Source of the DNA: Atopobium sp.
Lineage (GTDB): Bacteria; Actinomycetota; Coriobacteriia; Coriobacteriales; Atopobiaceae
Assembly (NCBI GenBank): GCA_015258785.1
Contig: JABZHP010000015.1
Coordinates: 1 to 21,410 of the forward strand
Direction of reading: 5' to 3'
Length of the DNA: 21,410 bases
In this document: positions 13,961-20,769 of the stretch, piece by piece
Numbering within the stretch: the first letter of the stretch is position 1
How the letters are laid out: each line of letters begins with the position of its first letter
Notes under the pieces: model-generated
Databases searched by the model: none
What the model was told of the DNA's origin: nothing
What the model saw: only the letters and a program-made list of their open reading frames with translations
Position numbers and translations under genes: made by a program

Positions 13961-13980
13961 TATGGGGAGGTTGAGACAGA

Positions 13981-14781
13981 GTGGATGTTCTTGCGCAGTT
14001 GCCAGCAGAGATGGCCGAGCTGCTCGAAAGTTTTTTGCCACACGCATTGGTTGGTAACACCACCTTTGGTTTCACTAACTACATTTTCTATTTCTTGATC
14101 GCTGCTGTGATTTTCCTGATTGTCTGCTTTAAGTTTAAGAAGAAGCAGGCAGAGAGCATCGTCCCTCAGGGACGCTTCGTTAATGGCGTTGAGTACCTGA
14201 TTGAGTACATTAGAGATGACGTCTGCAAGGCTTCTCTTGGAGAAACGTGGCGCACTCACTTCCCATTCTTGATCACTATGTTTATGTTCATCCTGATCAA
14301 CAACATCATTGGCCTTATTCCTGGCGCACACCCAGGTACCGGTACTATTGGTGTTACTGCTGCTCTTGGTCTTTGCTCCCTTGGATACTTTATGTATGTA
14401 GGTGCAAAGAAGATGGGTGTTATTGGCTACATCCTAAGCCTTGCACCAAAGGGCGTTAACCCTGTTATTGCAGCAGTTATCTGGGTTATTGAGGTCTTCT
14501 CAACATTCCTTCGTCTGGTTACTCTGGCTGTCCGTCTGTTCTGCAACATGTATGCAGGTCACATCGTTATGGGTACGTTTGCAATTCTTGCATCTATGTA
14601 CTTTATGCCAGCGATTGAGAACTTCTCCGCATCAACAGCCGCCCAGGCAGGATTTTCGATTTTCTGGATCTTGCTGTTGATTATCATTTACTTGGTAGAA
14701 ACTATTGTTGCTTTCATTCAGGCATACGTTTTTACCCTACTCTCTACTGTCTACATCCAGCTGGTAGAGTCTGAACACTAA
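13981..14781 (+). CDS. atpB: ATP synthase subunit a (Fo)
   Basis: This 266-aa membrane subunit forms the two proton half-channels against the c-ring. The essential arginine is residue 185 in TLAVRLFCNMYAGH, and the late helix VETIVAFIQAYVFTLL (239-254) is also characteristic. The commonly glycine-containing LFGN appears here as LFCN. Translation starts at GTG, supported by GGGGAGG ten bases upstream; the next ATG codons would remove the N-terminal segment. It opens the operon order B-E-F-H-A-G-D-C. A structured gap of 138 bases separates it from atpE, the largest gap in the operon. Confidence 0.96.
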   Translation: MDVLAQLPAEMAELLESFLPHALVGNTTFGFTNYIFYFLIAAVIFLIVCFKFKKKQAESIVPQGRFVNGVEYLIEYIRDDVCKASLGETWRTHFPFLITMFMFILINNIIGLIPGAHPGTGTIGVTAALGLCSLGYFMYVGAKKMGVIGYILSLAPKGVNPVIAAVIWVIEVFSTFLRLVTLAVRLFCNMYAGHIVMGTFAILASMYFMPAIENFSASTAAQAGFSIFWILLLIIIYLVETIVAFIQAYVFTLLSTVYIQLVESEH

Positions 14782-14799
14782 GCAAAACGCTTAGTTGGT

Positions 14800-14861
14800 G
14801 GCATTGCCACACTGTGGTGCCAAACGGCACAAAAGATGAAGTCATCTGAGCCCACGCTCAG
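14800..14861 (+). other. Structured RNA segment between atpB and atpE
   Basis: Two hairpins stand in the 138-base gap. The first joins GGCA and CCACA with TGTGG and TGCC (14800-14821, one 3-base bulge). The second is perfect: CTGAGC (14846-14851) with GCTCAG (14856-14861), extended outward by TCAT/ATGA. No T tract follows either. A processing or stability role for the c-subunit message is a reasonable guess. Confidence 0.5.
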
Positions 14862-14919
14862 TTGATGATAGGTATGTATATTGGTCGCCTTGAGAGGGGC
14901 GAGCGAAAAAGGAGGAATC

Positions 14920-15114
14920 GTGGGTATTTTCGGATATGCTCTTTGCGTTATGGGAGCAGCAATTTGTATTAGCGTCGTAGCAACGAGTGCCGCTAACAAC
15001 ATGGCTCGTCAGCCTGAGGTTCAGGGTCGTCTCTTCACAGTCTTTATTCTTGGCTGCGCATTCATCGAGGCACTTACCCTAATTGGCTTCGTTGTTACCT
15101 TGATGGTTAAGTAA
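14920..15114 (+). CDS. atpE: ATP synthase subunit c (Fo ring)
   Basis: This 64-aa hairpin protein assembles into the rotating c-ring. Helix 1 (about 2-26) leads to the polar loop ARQPE (29-33), and helix 2 carries the ion-binding glutamate 50 in AFIEALTLIGF. Alanine after that glutamate and the absence of a helix-1 glutamine argue for protons rather than sodium. I chose the GTG at 14920 because AAAAAGGAGG lies directly upstream; longer in-frame starts would cover that site. The protein is shorter than the usual 70-85 residues. The helix-1 glycine motif is replaced by C16-x-S18-x-V20-x-T22, which is unusual. Confidence 0.95.
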   Translation: MGIFGYALCVMGAAICISVVATSAANNMARQPEVQGRLFTVFILGCAFIEALTLIGFVVTLMVK

Positions 15115-15156
15115 ATTACTGTTTGTAACAGCGAAAACGCTACGTTGGAGGAATGC

Positions 15157-15768
15157 ATGAATACGATTTGTAAGGGAGTTAAAAAAGCCAGCACAGTAGG
15201 CGCAACTGCTGCTCTACTTGTGGCAATGGCTCCCTCAGTCGCACTTGCTGAAGAGGGTGCAAGTGGTGCCGATATTCTTCTTCCAAAGCCCGCTGAGTTT
15301 GTTCCTGCTCTGATTGCGTTTCTGATCATCTTTGCTGTTGTAGCAAAGTTTGTATGGCCTTCCGTTCTACGTATGCTTGACAAGCGTCAAGAGAAGATCC
15401 AAGGCGATCTGGACGCTGCAGCAAAGGCTCGCGAGGAAGCCAACAAGGATCGTGAAATCGCAGCAGCTGGTATCGACGCAGCTAAGCAGCAAGCAGACGA
15501 GATTGTTTCTGCTGCTAAGCGTGAGGGCGAAGAAGAGCGTGCTCGTATTATCGAGCAGGCAAAGGCAGAAGCTGTCGAGATTATTACTAAGGGTAAGGGC
15601 GTTGTAGAGTCTGAGCGTCGTCACGCCATGGCTGAGCTTTCTGATTCCGTTGTTGATCTTGCCGTCGATATTGCCGGAAAGATTATTGGCAACGAGCTTT
15701 CAGTAGAGCAGCAGCGTGCTCTTGCCGAAAAGTACCTTGCGGAAGTAGGTACTCCAGATGAGCACTAA
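15157..15768 (+). CDS. atpF: ATP synthase subunit b (peripheral stalk)
   Basis: This 203-aa subunit forms the stator that links the membrane part to F1. The membrane anchor is about residues 48-66 (AEFVPALIAFLIIFAVVAKF begins near 46), followed by a long charged coiled coil rich in A, E, K and R. Unusually, the first 31 residues look like a signal peptide: KGVKK, a hydrophobic core (ATAALLVAMAPSVA), then ALA before EEG. A normal b subunit begins close to the anchor. The ATG at 15157 has GGAGG upstream; a TTG at 15145 would overlap that site. Its end overlaps the start of atpH by 11 bases, suggesting coupled translation. Confidence 0.95.
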   Translation: MNTICKGVKKASTVGATAALLVAMAPSVALAEEGASGADILLPKPAEFVPALIAFLIIFAVVAKFVWPSVLRMLDKRQEKIQGDLDAAAKAREEANKDREIAAAGIDAAKQQADEIVSAAKREGEEERARIIEQAKAEAVEIITKGKGVVESERRHAMAELSDSVVDLAVDIAGKIIGNELSVEQQRALAEKYLAEVGTPDEH

Positions 15769-16231
15769 TAAAGACGATCAAGACAGAAAAGTAGAGGGCT
15801 ATACCAGGGCACTCCTGGAGGCTGGCCGCGCAGAGGGTCGTGCAACTGCAGACCTTGTACAGGTGCAGCACGCAAAGAAGTTCTCTCCAGAAGTTCTTGA
15901 GACTCTTGGTGCTATGCAGGCGAGTGAGGATGTCAACCTTATCAATGATGTTGCCGCTACGTTCCAGGAGCTTCTTGAAGAAGAAGACAAGACACTTACA
16001 GTAACGGTAACTACTACAATGCCTCTTGATGATGAGTTACGTGCAAAGGTCACCGAGAAGCTCGAGAAGAACTTCAATACTCAGGTGTATCTTATTGAGC
16101 GTGTTAATCCCAAGATTTTGGGCGGCATTGTAGTTGAGGCACGTGATCATCGTTATGATGCATCGGTAAAGACACAGCTCACTCACATTAAGAGTAGGCT
16201 CTCTTCAGATCACGTTGAAAGTGAATTGTAA
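15758..16231 (+). CDS. atpH: ATP synthase subunit delta
   Basis: This 157-aa subunit caps the F1 head and connects it to the b stalk. The C-terminal signature is clear: YLIERVNPKILGGIVVEARD followed by a helix ending THIKSRL. The N-terminal helical domain starts with a hydrophilic stretch (STNKDDQDRKVEGYTRALLEAG) and is less conserved. Overall length is somewhat below the usual 175-180. It starts inside the end of atpF, and its stop codon shares one base with the atpA start (TAATG), so the three genes are probably translated in a coupled way. Confidence 0.93.
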   Translation: MSTNKDDQDRKVEGYTRALLEAGRAEGRATADLVQVQHAKKFSPEVLETLGAMQASEDVNLINDVAATFQELLEEEDKTLTVTVTTTMPLDDELRAKVTEKLEKNFNTQVYLIERVNPKILGGIVVEARDHRYDASVKTQLTHIKSRLSSDHVESEL

Positions 16232-17904
16232 TGACTGATAAGACCACTATACAGGAAGGAACGCTGAGCTCAGATGCCGTCATGGCACAGCTTAGAGAGC
16301 GCCTTTCTAAGGTCAATTCAACTGTATCCCAGCAAGAGGTATCTGCTGTTATTGAGGTAGCAGACGGTATTGCTCGTGTTGCTGGTCTACGCAGCGCTAT
16401 GGCAGGCGAGTTGCTGGAGTTCACTAGCTCCGTTACGGGCCACAGCGTATTCGGTCTTGCTCAGAACCTTGATGAAACTTCAGTCGGCGCTGTTTTGTTC
16501 GGCGAAGTTTCTGAGATTAAGGAAGGCGACGAGTGCCGTACAACCGGCCGCGTCATGGATATTCCAGCTGGTTTTGACATGCTTGGTCGTGTTGTTAACC
16601 CACTGGGCCAGCCTATTGATGGACTTGGCGCTATCCACGCTACACATCGTCGCCCTATTGAGTTCAAGGCTCCTGGCATCATGCAGCGTCAGCCTGTTTG
16701 CGAGCCAGTTCAGACTGGACTTCTGGCAATTGACGCTATGGTTCCTGTCGGCCGTGGTCAGCGTGAGTTGATCATTGGTGACCGTAAGACCGGTAAGACC
16801 GCTATCGCAATTGACGCAATCGTAAACCAGAAGAACACCGATATGGTTTGTATCTATGTCGCCATCGGTCAGAAGGCGTCTACAGTTGCAAACATCCGCG
16901 AGTCTCTTTCCCGCCATGGTGTTCTTGACAAGACCGTCATTGTTGCAGCTACCGCAGCCGATTCTGCTCCAATGCAGTACATTGCCCCTATGGCAGGCGC
17001 TGCTATTGGTGAGTTCTTTATGTATAACGATAAGGACGGAAAGCCTGCTGACAAAGATCATCCAGGCGGACACGTTCTTGTTGTTTATGATGACCTCTCC
17101 AAGCAGGCAGTTGCATATCGTCAGATGTCACTGACGCTTCACCGTCCACCAGGACGTGAGGCATATCCTGGTGATATTTTCTACCTGCACTCACGCTTGC
17201 TGGAGCGTGCATGTAAGCTCTCCGATGAAAACGGAGCAGGTTCACTTACAGCACTTCCAATTATTGAGACGCAGGAAGGCGACGTTTCTGCATACATTCC
17301 TACAAACGTCATTTCCATTACAGACGGCCAGATTTATCTGCAGTCTAACCTCTTCTTCCAGGGCCAGCGCCCAGCAGTCGACGTAGGTATTTCCGTATCC
17401 CGCGTCGGTGGCGATGCACAGGTCAAGGCTATGAAGCAGGTTGCAGGTACCCTTCGTCTGGACCTTGCAAGTTACCGTGAGAAGCAGGCATTCTCGCAGT
17501 TCGGATCCGACTTGGATGCAACTACGCAGTACCAGCTCAACCATGGTGCTCATATGATGGAGCTTCTCAAGCAGCCACGTTACTCAGCTCTGGACGTAGT
17601 TGACCAGATTTGCACAATTTACGCTGCAAAAGAGAACTTCATTGATGACGTCGATCTTGAGAACGTTGCTCTCTTCCGTGATGGCCTTGCTCAGTACATG
17701 AGTGAGTATCACCCACAGCTCCGCAATTCTCTGCGCAACGGAAAGATTTCTGATGAGCAGGCAGAGCGCTTGAGTGATCACATTAAGCACTTCAAGGCTA
17801 AGTTCTTGGAAGAGCATCCAAACAAGGTTGTGGACGAGGCAGAAGCTAATTCTGATACACCAGGCTCTTTTGACGCAGTAACCCAGGGTTCATTGCAGGA
17901 GTAA
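16231..17904 (+). CDS. atpA: ATP synthase subunit alpha
   Basis: This 557-aa subunit holds the non-catalytic nucleotide sites of F1. The Walker A motif GDRKTGKT is at 183-190, YDDLSKQAVAYRQ follows at 286-298, and the Arg-bearing signature of the family appears as ISVSRVGGDAQ (387-397). It is about 45-50 residues longer than the E. coli protein. Part of the difference is an insertion near 264-281 (MYNDKDGKPADKDHPGGH), where E. coli has only a short RDRGEDA link. The rest is an acidic C-terminal tail, a feature also seen in other actinobacterial alpha subunits. The start overlaps the atpH stop; atpG begins six bases after its stop. Confidence 0.97.
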   Translation: MTDKTTIQEGTLSSDAVMAQLRERLSKVNSTVSQQEVSAVIEVADGIARVAGLRSAMAGELLEFTSSVTGHSVFGLAQNLDETSVGAVLFGEVSEIKEGDECRTTGRVMDIPAGFDMLGRVVNPLGQPIDGLGAIHATHRRPIEFKAPGIMQRQPVCEPVQTGLLAIDAMVPVGRGQRELIIGDRKTGKTAIAIDAIVNQKNTDMVCIYVAIGQKASTVANIRESLSRHGVLDKTVIVAATAADSAPMQYIAPMAGAAIGEFFMYNDKDGKPADKDHPGGHVLVVYDDLSKQAVAYRQMSLTLHRPPGREAYPGDIFYLHSRLLERACKLSDENGAGSLTALPIIETQEGDVSAYIPTNVISITDGQIYLQSNLFFQGQRPAVDVGISVSRVGGDAQVKAMKQVAGTLRLDLASYREKQAFSQFGSDLDATTQYQLNHGAHMMELLKQPRYSALDVVDQICTIYAAKENFIDDVDLENVALFRDGLAQYMSEYHPQLRNSLRNGKISDEQAERLSDHIKHFKAKFLEEHPNKVVDEAEANSDTPGSFDAVTQGSLQE

Positions 17905-17910
17905 TTACTA

Positions 17911-18828
17911 ATGGCGAACCTTCACGAAATATCGAGGCGTATGAGCTCCATCAGGAGCACCATGCAGATTACGCGCACCATGTCGATGATTTCGACAGCG
18001 CGTGTCCGCAAGGCACTTGATAGGGCCGAGGCTGCTTCGCCATATAAGGAAGCTATTACCCTTATGCTTGCAAACGTTGCAAGTGCTAGCTTTAATCCTA
18101 AAAAACAGCCTCTTCTTGCTACGCACAAAGTCGAGAAGAACGTGTTGTTCTTAGTCATCGCATCTGACCGTGGCCTTGCAGGCGGATTTAACATCCTGCC
18201 TCAGCGCGAGGTTGAGCATGAGATGGCACGTCTTAAGGCTAAGGGTGTATCTTCCGAGATAATTACTTGCGGACGCAAGCCAACTGAGTACTTTACGTAC
18301 AGAAATATCAAGCCCACCATGTCCTATGTAGGCATTTCCTCTGAGCCTACAGCAGACCAGGCTGATCGTATTGCTTCCTACATCATGGATAGCTATATAA
18401 AGGGTAAGATTGATCGTGTTGTAATTAAGTACTGGCATGCAAAGAACCGTGTTGACCAAGAGCAGGTTACAGAGCAACTTCTTCCTATTTCGCGCGAGAA
18501 ACTCACGATTCCTAATAAACCTCGTACCGAAGAAGCCCTCTCACAGGTGAAGACGTATAACAAGAGTGAATATCACTTCTCGCCATCTGCTTCTCAGGTA
18601 CTTGATTCGTTGATGCCCGCTTATATCAAGACGGTCATCTTCCACGCACTTCTTGATTCTGCTGCAGCCGAGCATGGTGCACGTCGTCGTGCAATGCAGT
18701 CTGCAACTGATAATGCTGAGAACGTCTTAGGCGCTCTTAGCCGTACGTACAATCGCGAACGCCAGGGCGCAATTACCACTGAGCTCAATGAGATTATCGG
18801 TGGTGCTGCAGCATTGGAGGATATGTAA
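17911..18828 (+). CDS. atpG: ATP synthase subunit gamma
   Basis: This 305-aa subunit is the central rotating shaft of F1. The N-terminal helix MANLHEISRRMSSIRSTMQI with TRTMSMISTARVRKA, the block ASDRGLAGGFN (about 83-93), and the C-terminal signature TTELNEIIGGAAAL (289-302) are all present. Length is within the upper normal range. GGAG for this gene lies inside the 3' end of atpA. The stop codon overlaps the atpD start by one base (TAATG). Confidence 0.96.
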   Translation: MANLHEISRRMSSIRSTMQITRTMSMISTARVRKALDRAEAASPYKEAITLMLANVASASFNPKKQPLLATHKVEKNVLFLVIASDRGLAGGFNILPQREVEHEMARLKAKGVSSEIITCGRKPTEYFTYRNIKPTMSYVGISSEPTADQADRIASYIMDSYIKGKIDRVVIKYWHAKNRVDQEQVTEQLLPISREKLTIPNKPRTEEALSQVKTYNKSEYHFSPSASQVLDSLMPAYIKTVIFHALLDSAAAEHGARRRAMQSATDNAENVLGALSRTYNRERQGAITTELNEIIGGAAALEDM

Positions 18829-20309
18829 TGTCAGATATGCAAGTAGAGACTTCTTCCTTTGAGGAAGCTATTCTCAACAAGCGCAATCAGCGCGTTGACG
18901 ATGGCGTAATCGTTCGCGTAGTTGGACCAGTTGTCGACGTTAAGTTCGACGGACCTGTTCCAAGCATCTATACCGCACTGACGGTAGAGGATGACACGCC
19001 TGTTGGTCACGTCAGCACCGTTCTTGAGGTTGAGTCTCAGCTTCACGGTGGTGTTGTTCGTACCGTCGCTATGTCGTCAACCGATGGTCTTCAGCGTAAC
19101 CTTCGCGTTAAGGACACCGGCAAGCCAATGATGATGCCAGTAGGCGAGTCTACGCTGGGCCGTGTCTGGAACGTCATGGGTCAGCCAGTCGACGGTGGAG
19201 ATATTCCTGAAGACGTTGAGTTTTATCCAATTCACCACCCAGCACCTCTCTTCGAAGAGCTCACTACTGAGACAGAGATTTTTGAGACGGGCATCAAGGC
19301 AATCGATCTTCTCGAGCCTTATGTTCGAGGCGGAAAGACTGGTCTCTTTGGTGGCGCTGGCGTTGGTAAGACCGTTCTGATTCAGGAGCTTATTAACAAC
19401 CTGGCTCAGCAGCACGGTGGTACATCCGTATTCACCGGCGTTGGAGAGCGTACTCGTGAGGGTACTGACCTCTTCCTTGAGATGACTGAGTCTGGCGTTA
19501 TTAACAAGACCTGCCTCGTCTACGGTCAGATGAACGAGCCACCAGGAGCTCGTATGCGTGTTGCTCTTGCAGGCCTTACTACTGCAGAGTACTTCCGTGA
19601 TCAGGGCCAGGATGTTCTGTTGTTCATCGACAACATCTTCCGCTTCTCTCAGGCAGGTTCTGAGGTTTCCGCACTTCTCGGTCGTATGCCTTCCGCAGTT
19701 GGTTACCAGCCAACCCTGGCTACAGAGATGGGCGAGCTTCAGGAGCGTATTACTTCCACTAAGGAAGGTTCTATTACTTCCGTACAGGCAGTTTACGTCC
19801 CTGCAGACGACCTTACCGACCCTGCTCCTGCTACAACCTTTACGCACTTGGATGCAACTACCGTTCTTTCTCGTGCTATTACCGAGCTTGGTATTTACCC
19901 AGCAGTTGATCCTTTGGCTAGCTCCAGTTCTGCTCTTGATCCGTCCATTGTTGGTGAAGAGCACTACCGTGTTGCTATGGCAGTTCAGGAGACTCTGCAG
20001 GAGTACTCCGACCTTCAGGACATCATTGCAATTCTGGGTATGGACGAGCTTTCTGAGGAGCAGCAGCGTACCGTTGCTCGCGCTCGTAAGATTCAGCAGT
20101 TCCTCTCTCAGTCATTCCACGTTGCCGAGAAGTTCACCGGTAACCCTGGTACGTACTGCACCGTTGAGGAGACTGTCCGCTCGTTTGCAGAGATTATTGA
20201 CGGTAAGTGCGATGACCTCCCTGAGCAGGCATTCCGTTTTGCAGGCACCATCGAAGATGTTCGCGAGCGCGCTGCAAAGATGTCCGCTTCGGATAGCTCA
20301 CAGAACTAG
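18828..20309 (+). CDS. atpD: ATP synthase subunit beta
   Basis: This 493-aa subunit carries the catalytic sites. The P-loop GGAGVGKT is at 175-182, GERTREG at 206-212 holds the catalytic-region glutamate/arginine, LLFIDNIFRF (264-273) is the Walker B region, the signature PAVDPLASSSS is at 358-368, and the DELSEEQ lever is at 406-412. The first 25 residues or so (MSDMQVETSSFEEAILNKRN onward) precede the point where most beta subunits begin (G-x-I-V-R-V-V-G), so this one has a short N-terminal extension. The start overlaps the atpG stop, and atpC follows after eight bases. Confidence 0.98.
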   Translation: MSDMQVETSSFEEAILNKRNQRVDDGVIVRVVGPVVDVKFDGPVPSIYTALTVEDDTPVGHVSTVLEVESQLHGGVVRTVAMSSTDGLQRNLRVKDTGKPMMMPVGESTLGRVWNVMGQPVDGGDIPEDVEFYPIHHPAPLFEELTTETEIFETGIKAIDLLEPYVRGGKTGLFGGAGVGKTVLIQELINNLAQQHGGTSVFTGVGERTREGTDLFLEMTESGVINKTCLVYGQMNEPPGARMRVALAGLTTAEYFRDQGQDVLLFIDNIFRFSQAGSEVSALLGRMPSAVGYQPTLATEMGELQERITSTKEGSITSVQAVYVPADDLTDPAPATTFTHLDATTVLSRAITELGIYPAVDPLASSSSALDPSIVGEEHYRVAMAVQETLQEYSDLQDIIAILGMDELSEEQQRTVARARKIQQFLSQSFHVAEKFTGNPGTYCTVEETVRSFAEIIDGKCDDLPEQAFRFAGTIEDVRERAAKMSASDSSQN

Positions 20310-20317
20310 GATTTCTC

Positions 20318-20740
20318 ATGGCTGAGTTGACTTGTCAGTTTGTCAGACCAGATAAGCTTCTTTACGAAGGAACTGTTGAAAGTCTGATTCTTGCTTCATC
20401 AGATGGAGAGTATGGTGTGTGGCCAGGCCACGCACCAGAAATCATTGCGCTTGGCGATGGTGTTGTAAGACTGCACATGCCTCATCCAGAGAATGAAGAA
20501 GAATCTATGACCAAGATAGTGATTTCTGGTGGATACGCAGAAATCGATCCAACAGGAGTCATTATCTTGGCAGATCATGCCCGTCGCGTTGATGACATTG
20601 ATGCAGATGTTGTGCGCGAGACAAGAGACGACGTTATTGACCAGATGCTTTCTCTTCCAGAAGACGATAATCGTCGTGCCTACTACGAAAAAAAGATAGA
20701 CTGGTGTAATCTACTTCTGAAGCAAGTGGTTGAGGAGTAA
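20318..20740 (+). CDS. atpC: ATP synthase subunit epsilon
   Basis: This 140-aa subunit binds gamma and can brake ATP hydrolysis. Residues 1-88 form the beta-sandwich, with LLYEGTVESLILASSDGEYGVWPGHAP close to the family pattern and GGYAEIDPTGVIILAD near its end. Residues 90-140 make the C-terminal helices (ETRDDVIDQMLSL and RRAYYEKKIDW). It is the last of the eight ATP synthase genes. No terminator separates it from murA, 29 bases downstream. Confidence 0.94.
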   Translation: MAELTCQFVRPDKLLYEGTVESLILASSDGEYGVWPGHAPEIIALGDGVVRLHMPHPENEEESMTKIVISGGYAEIDPTGVIILADHARRVDDIDADVVRETRDDVIDQMLSLPEDDNRRAYYEKKIDWCNLLLKQVVEE

Positions 20741-20769
20741 AATTCTCTCACTGTCGTTTTCGGAGGTTT

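Larger units (their letters stand above)
13570..13980 (+). promoter_or_regulatory. Control region and leader of the ATP synthase operon
   Basis: These 411 bases contain no convincing gene; the only open frame is 53 codons (TTG 13772 to TGA 13933) with a weak ribosome site. Two extended -10 elements are visible: TG-T-TATAGT (13711-13719) without a good -35, and the stronger pair at 13805-13833 listed separately. Small inverted repeats occur at 13741-13759 (ACAC/GTGT) and 13921-13929 (TGCT/AGCA), besides the hairpin before the ribosome site. No atpI-like or atpZ-like gene precedes atpB here. Confidence 0.55.

Noticed and set aside
13570..13980. tRNA, riboswitch or small RNA gene in the long gap before atpB
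   Set aside because: No cloverleaf, T-loop sequence or recognised aptamer core could be seen; only promoter-like elements and small hairpins.
19077..20325. Long frames on both strands within atpD
   Set aside because: They are Ser/Leu/Arg-rich shadows of the highly conserved atpD frame; none has a start context or motif.
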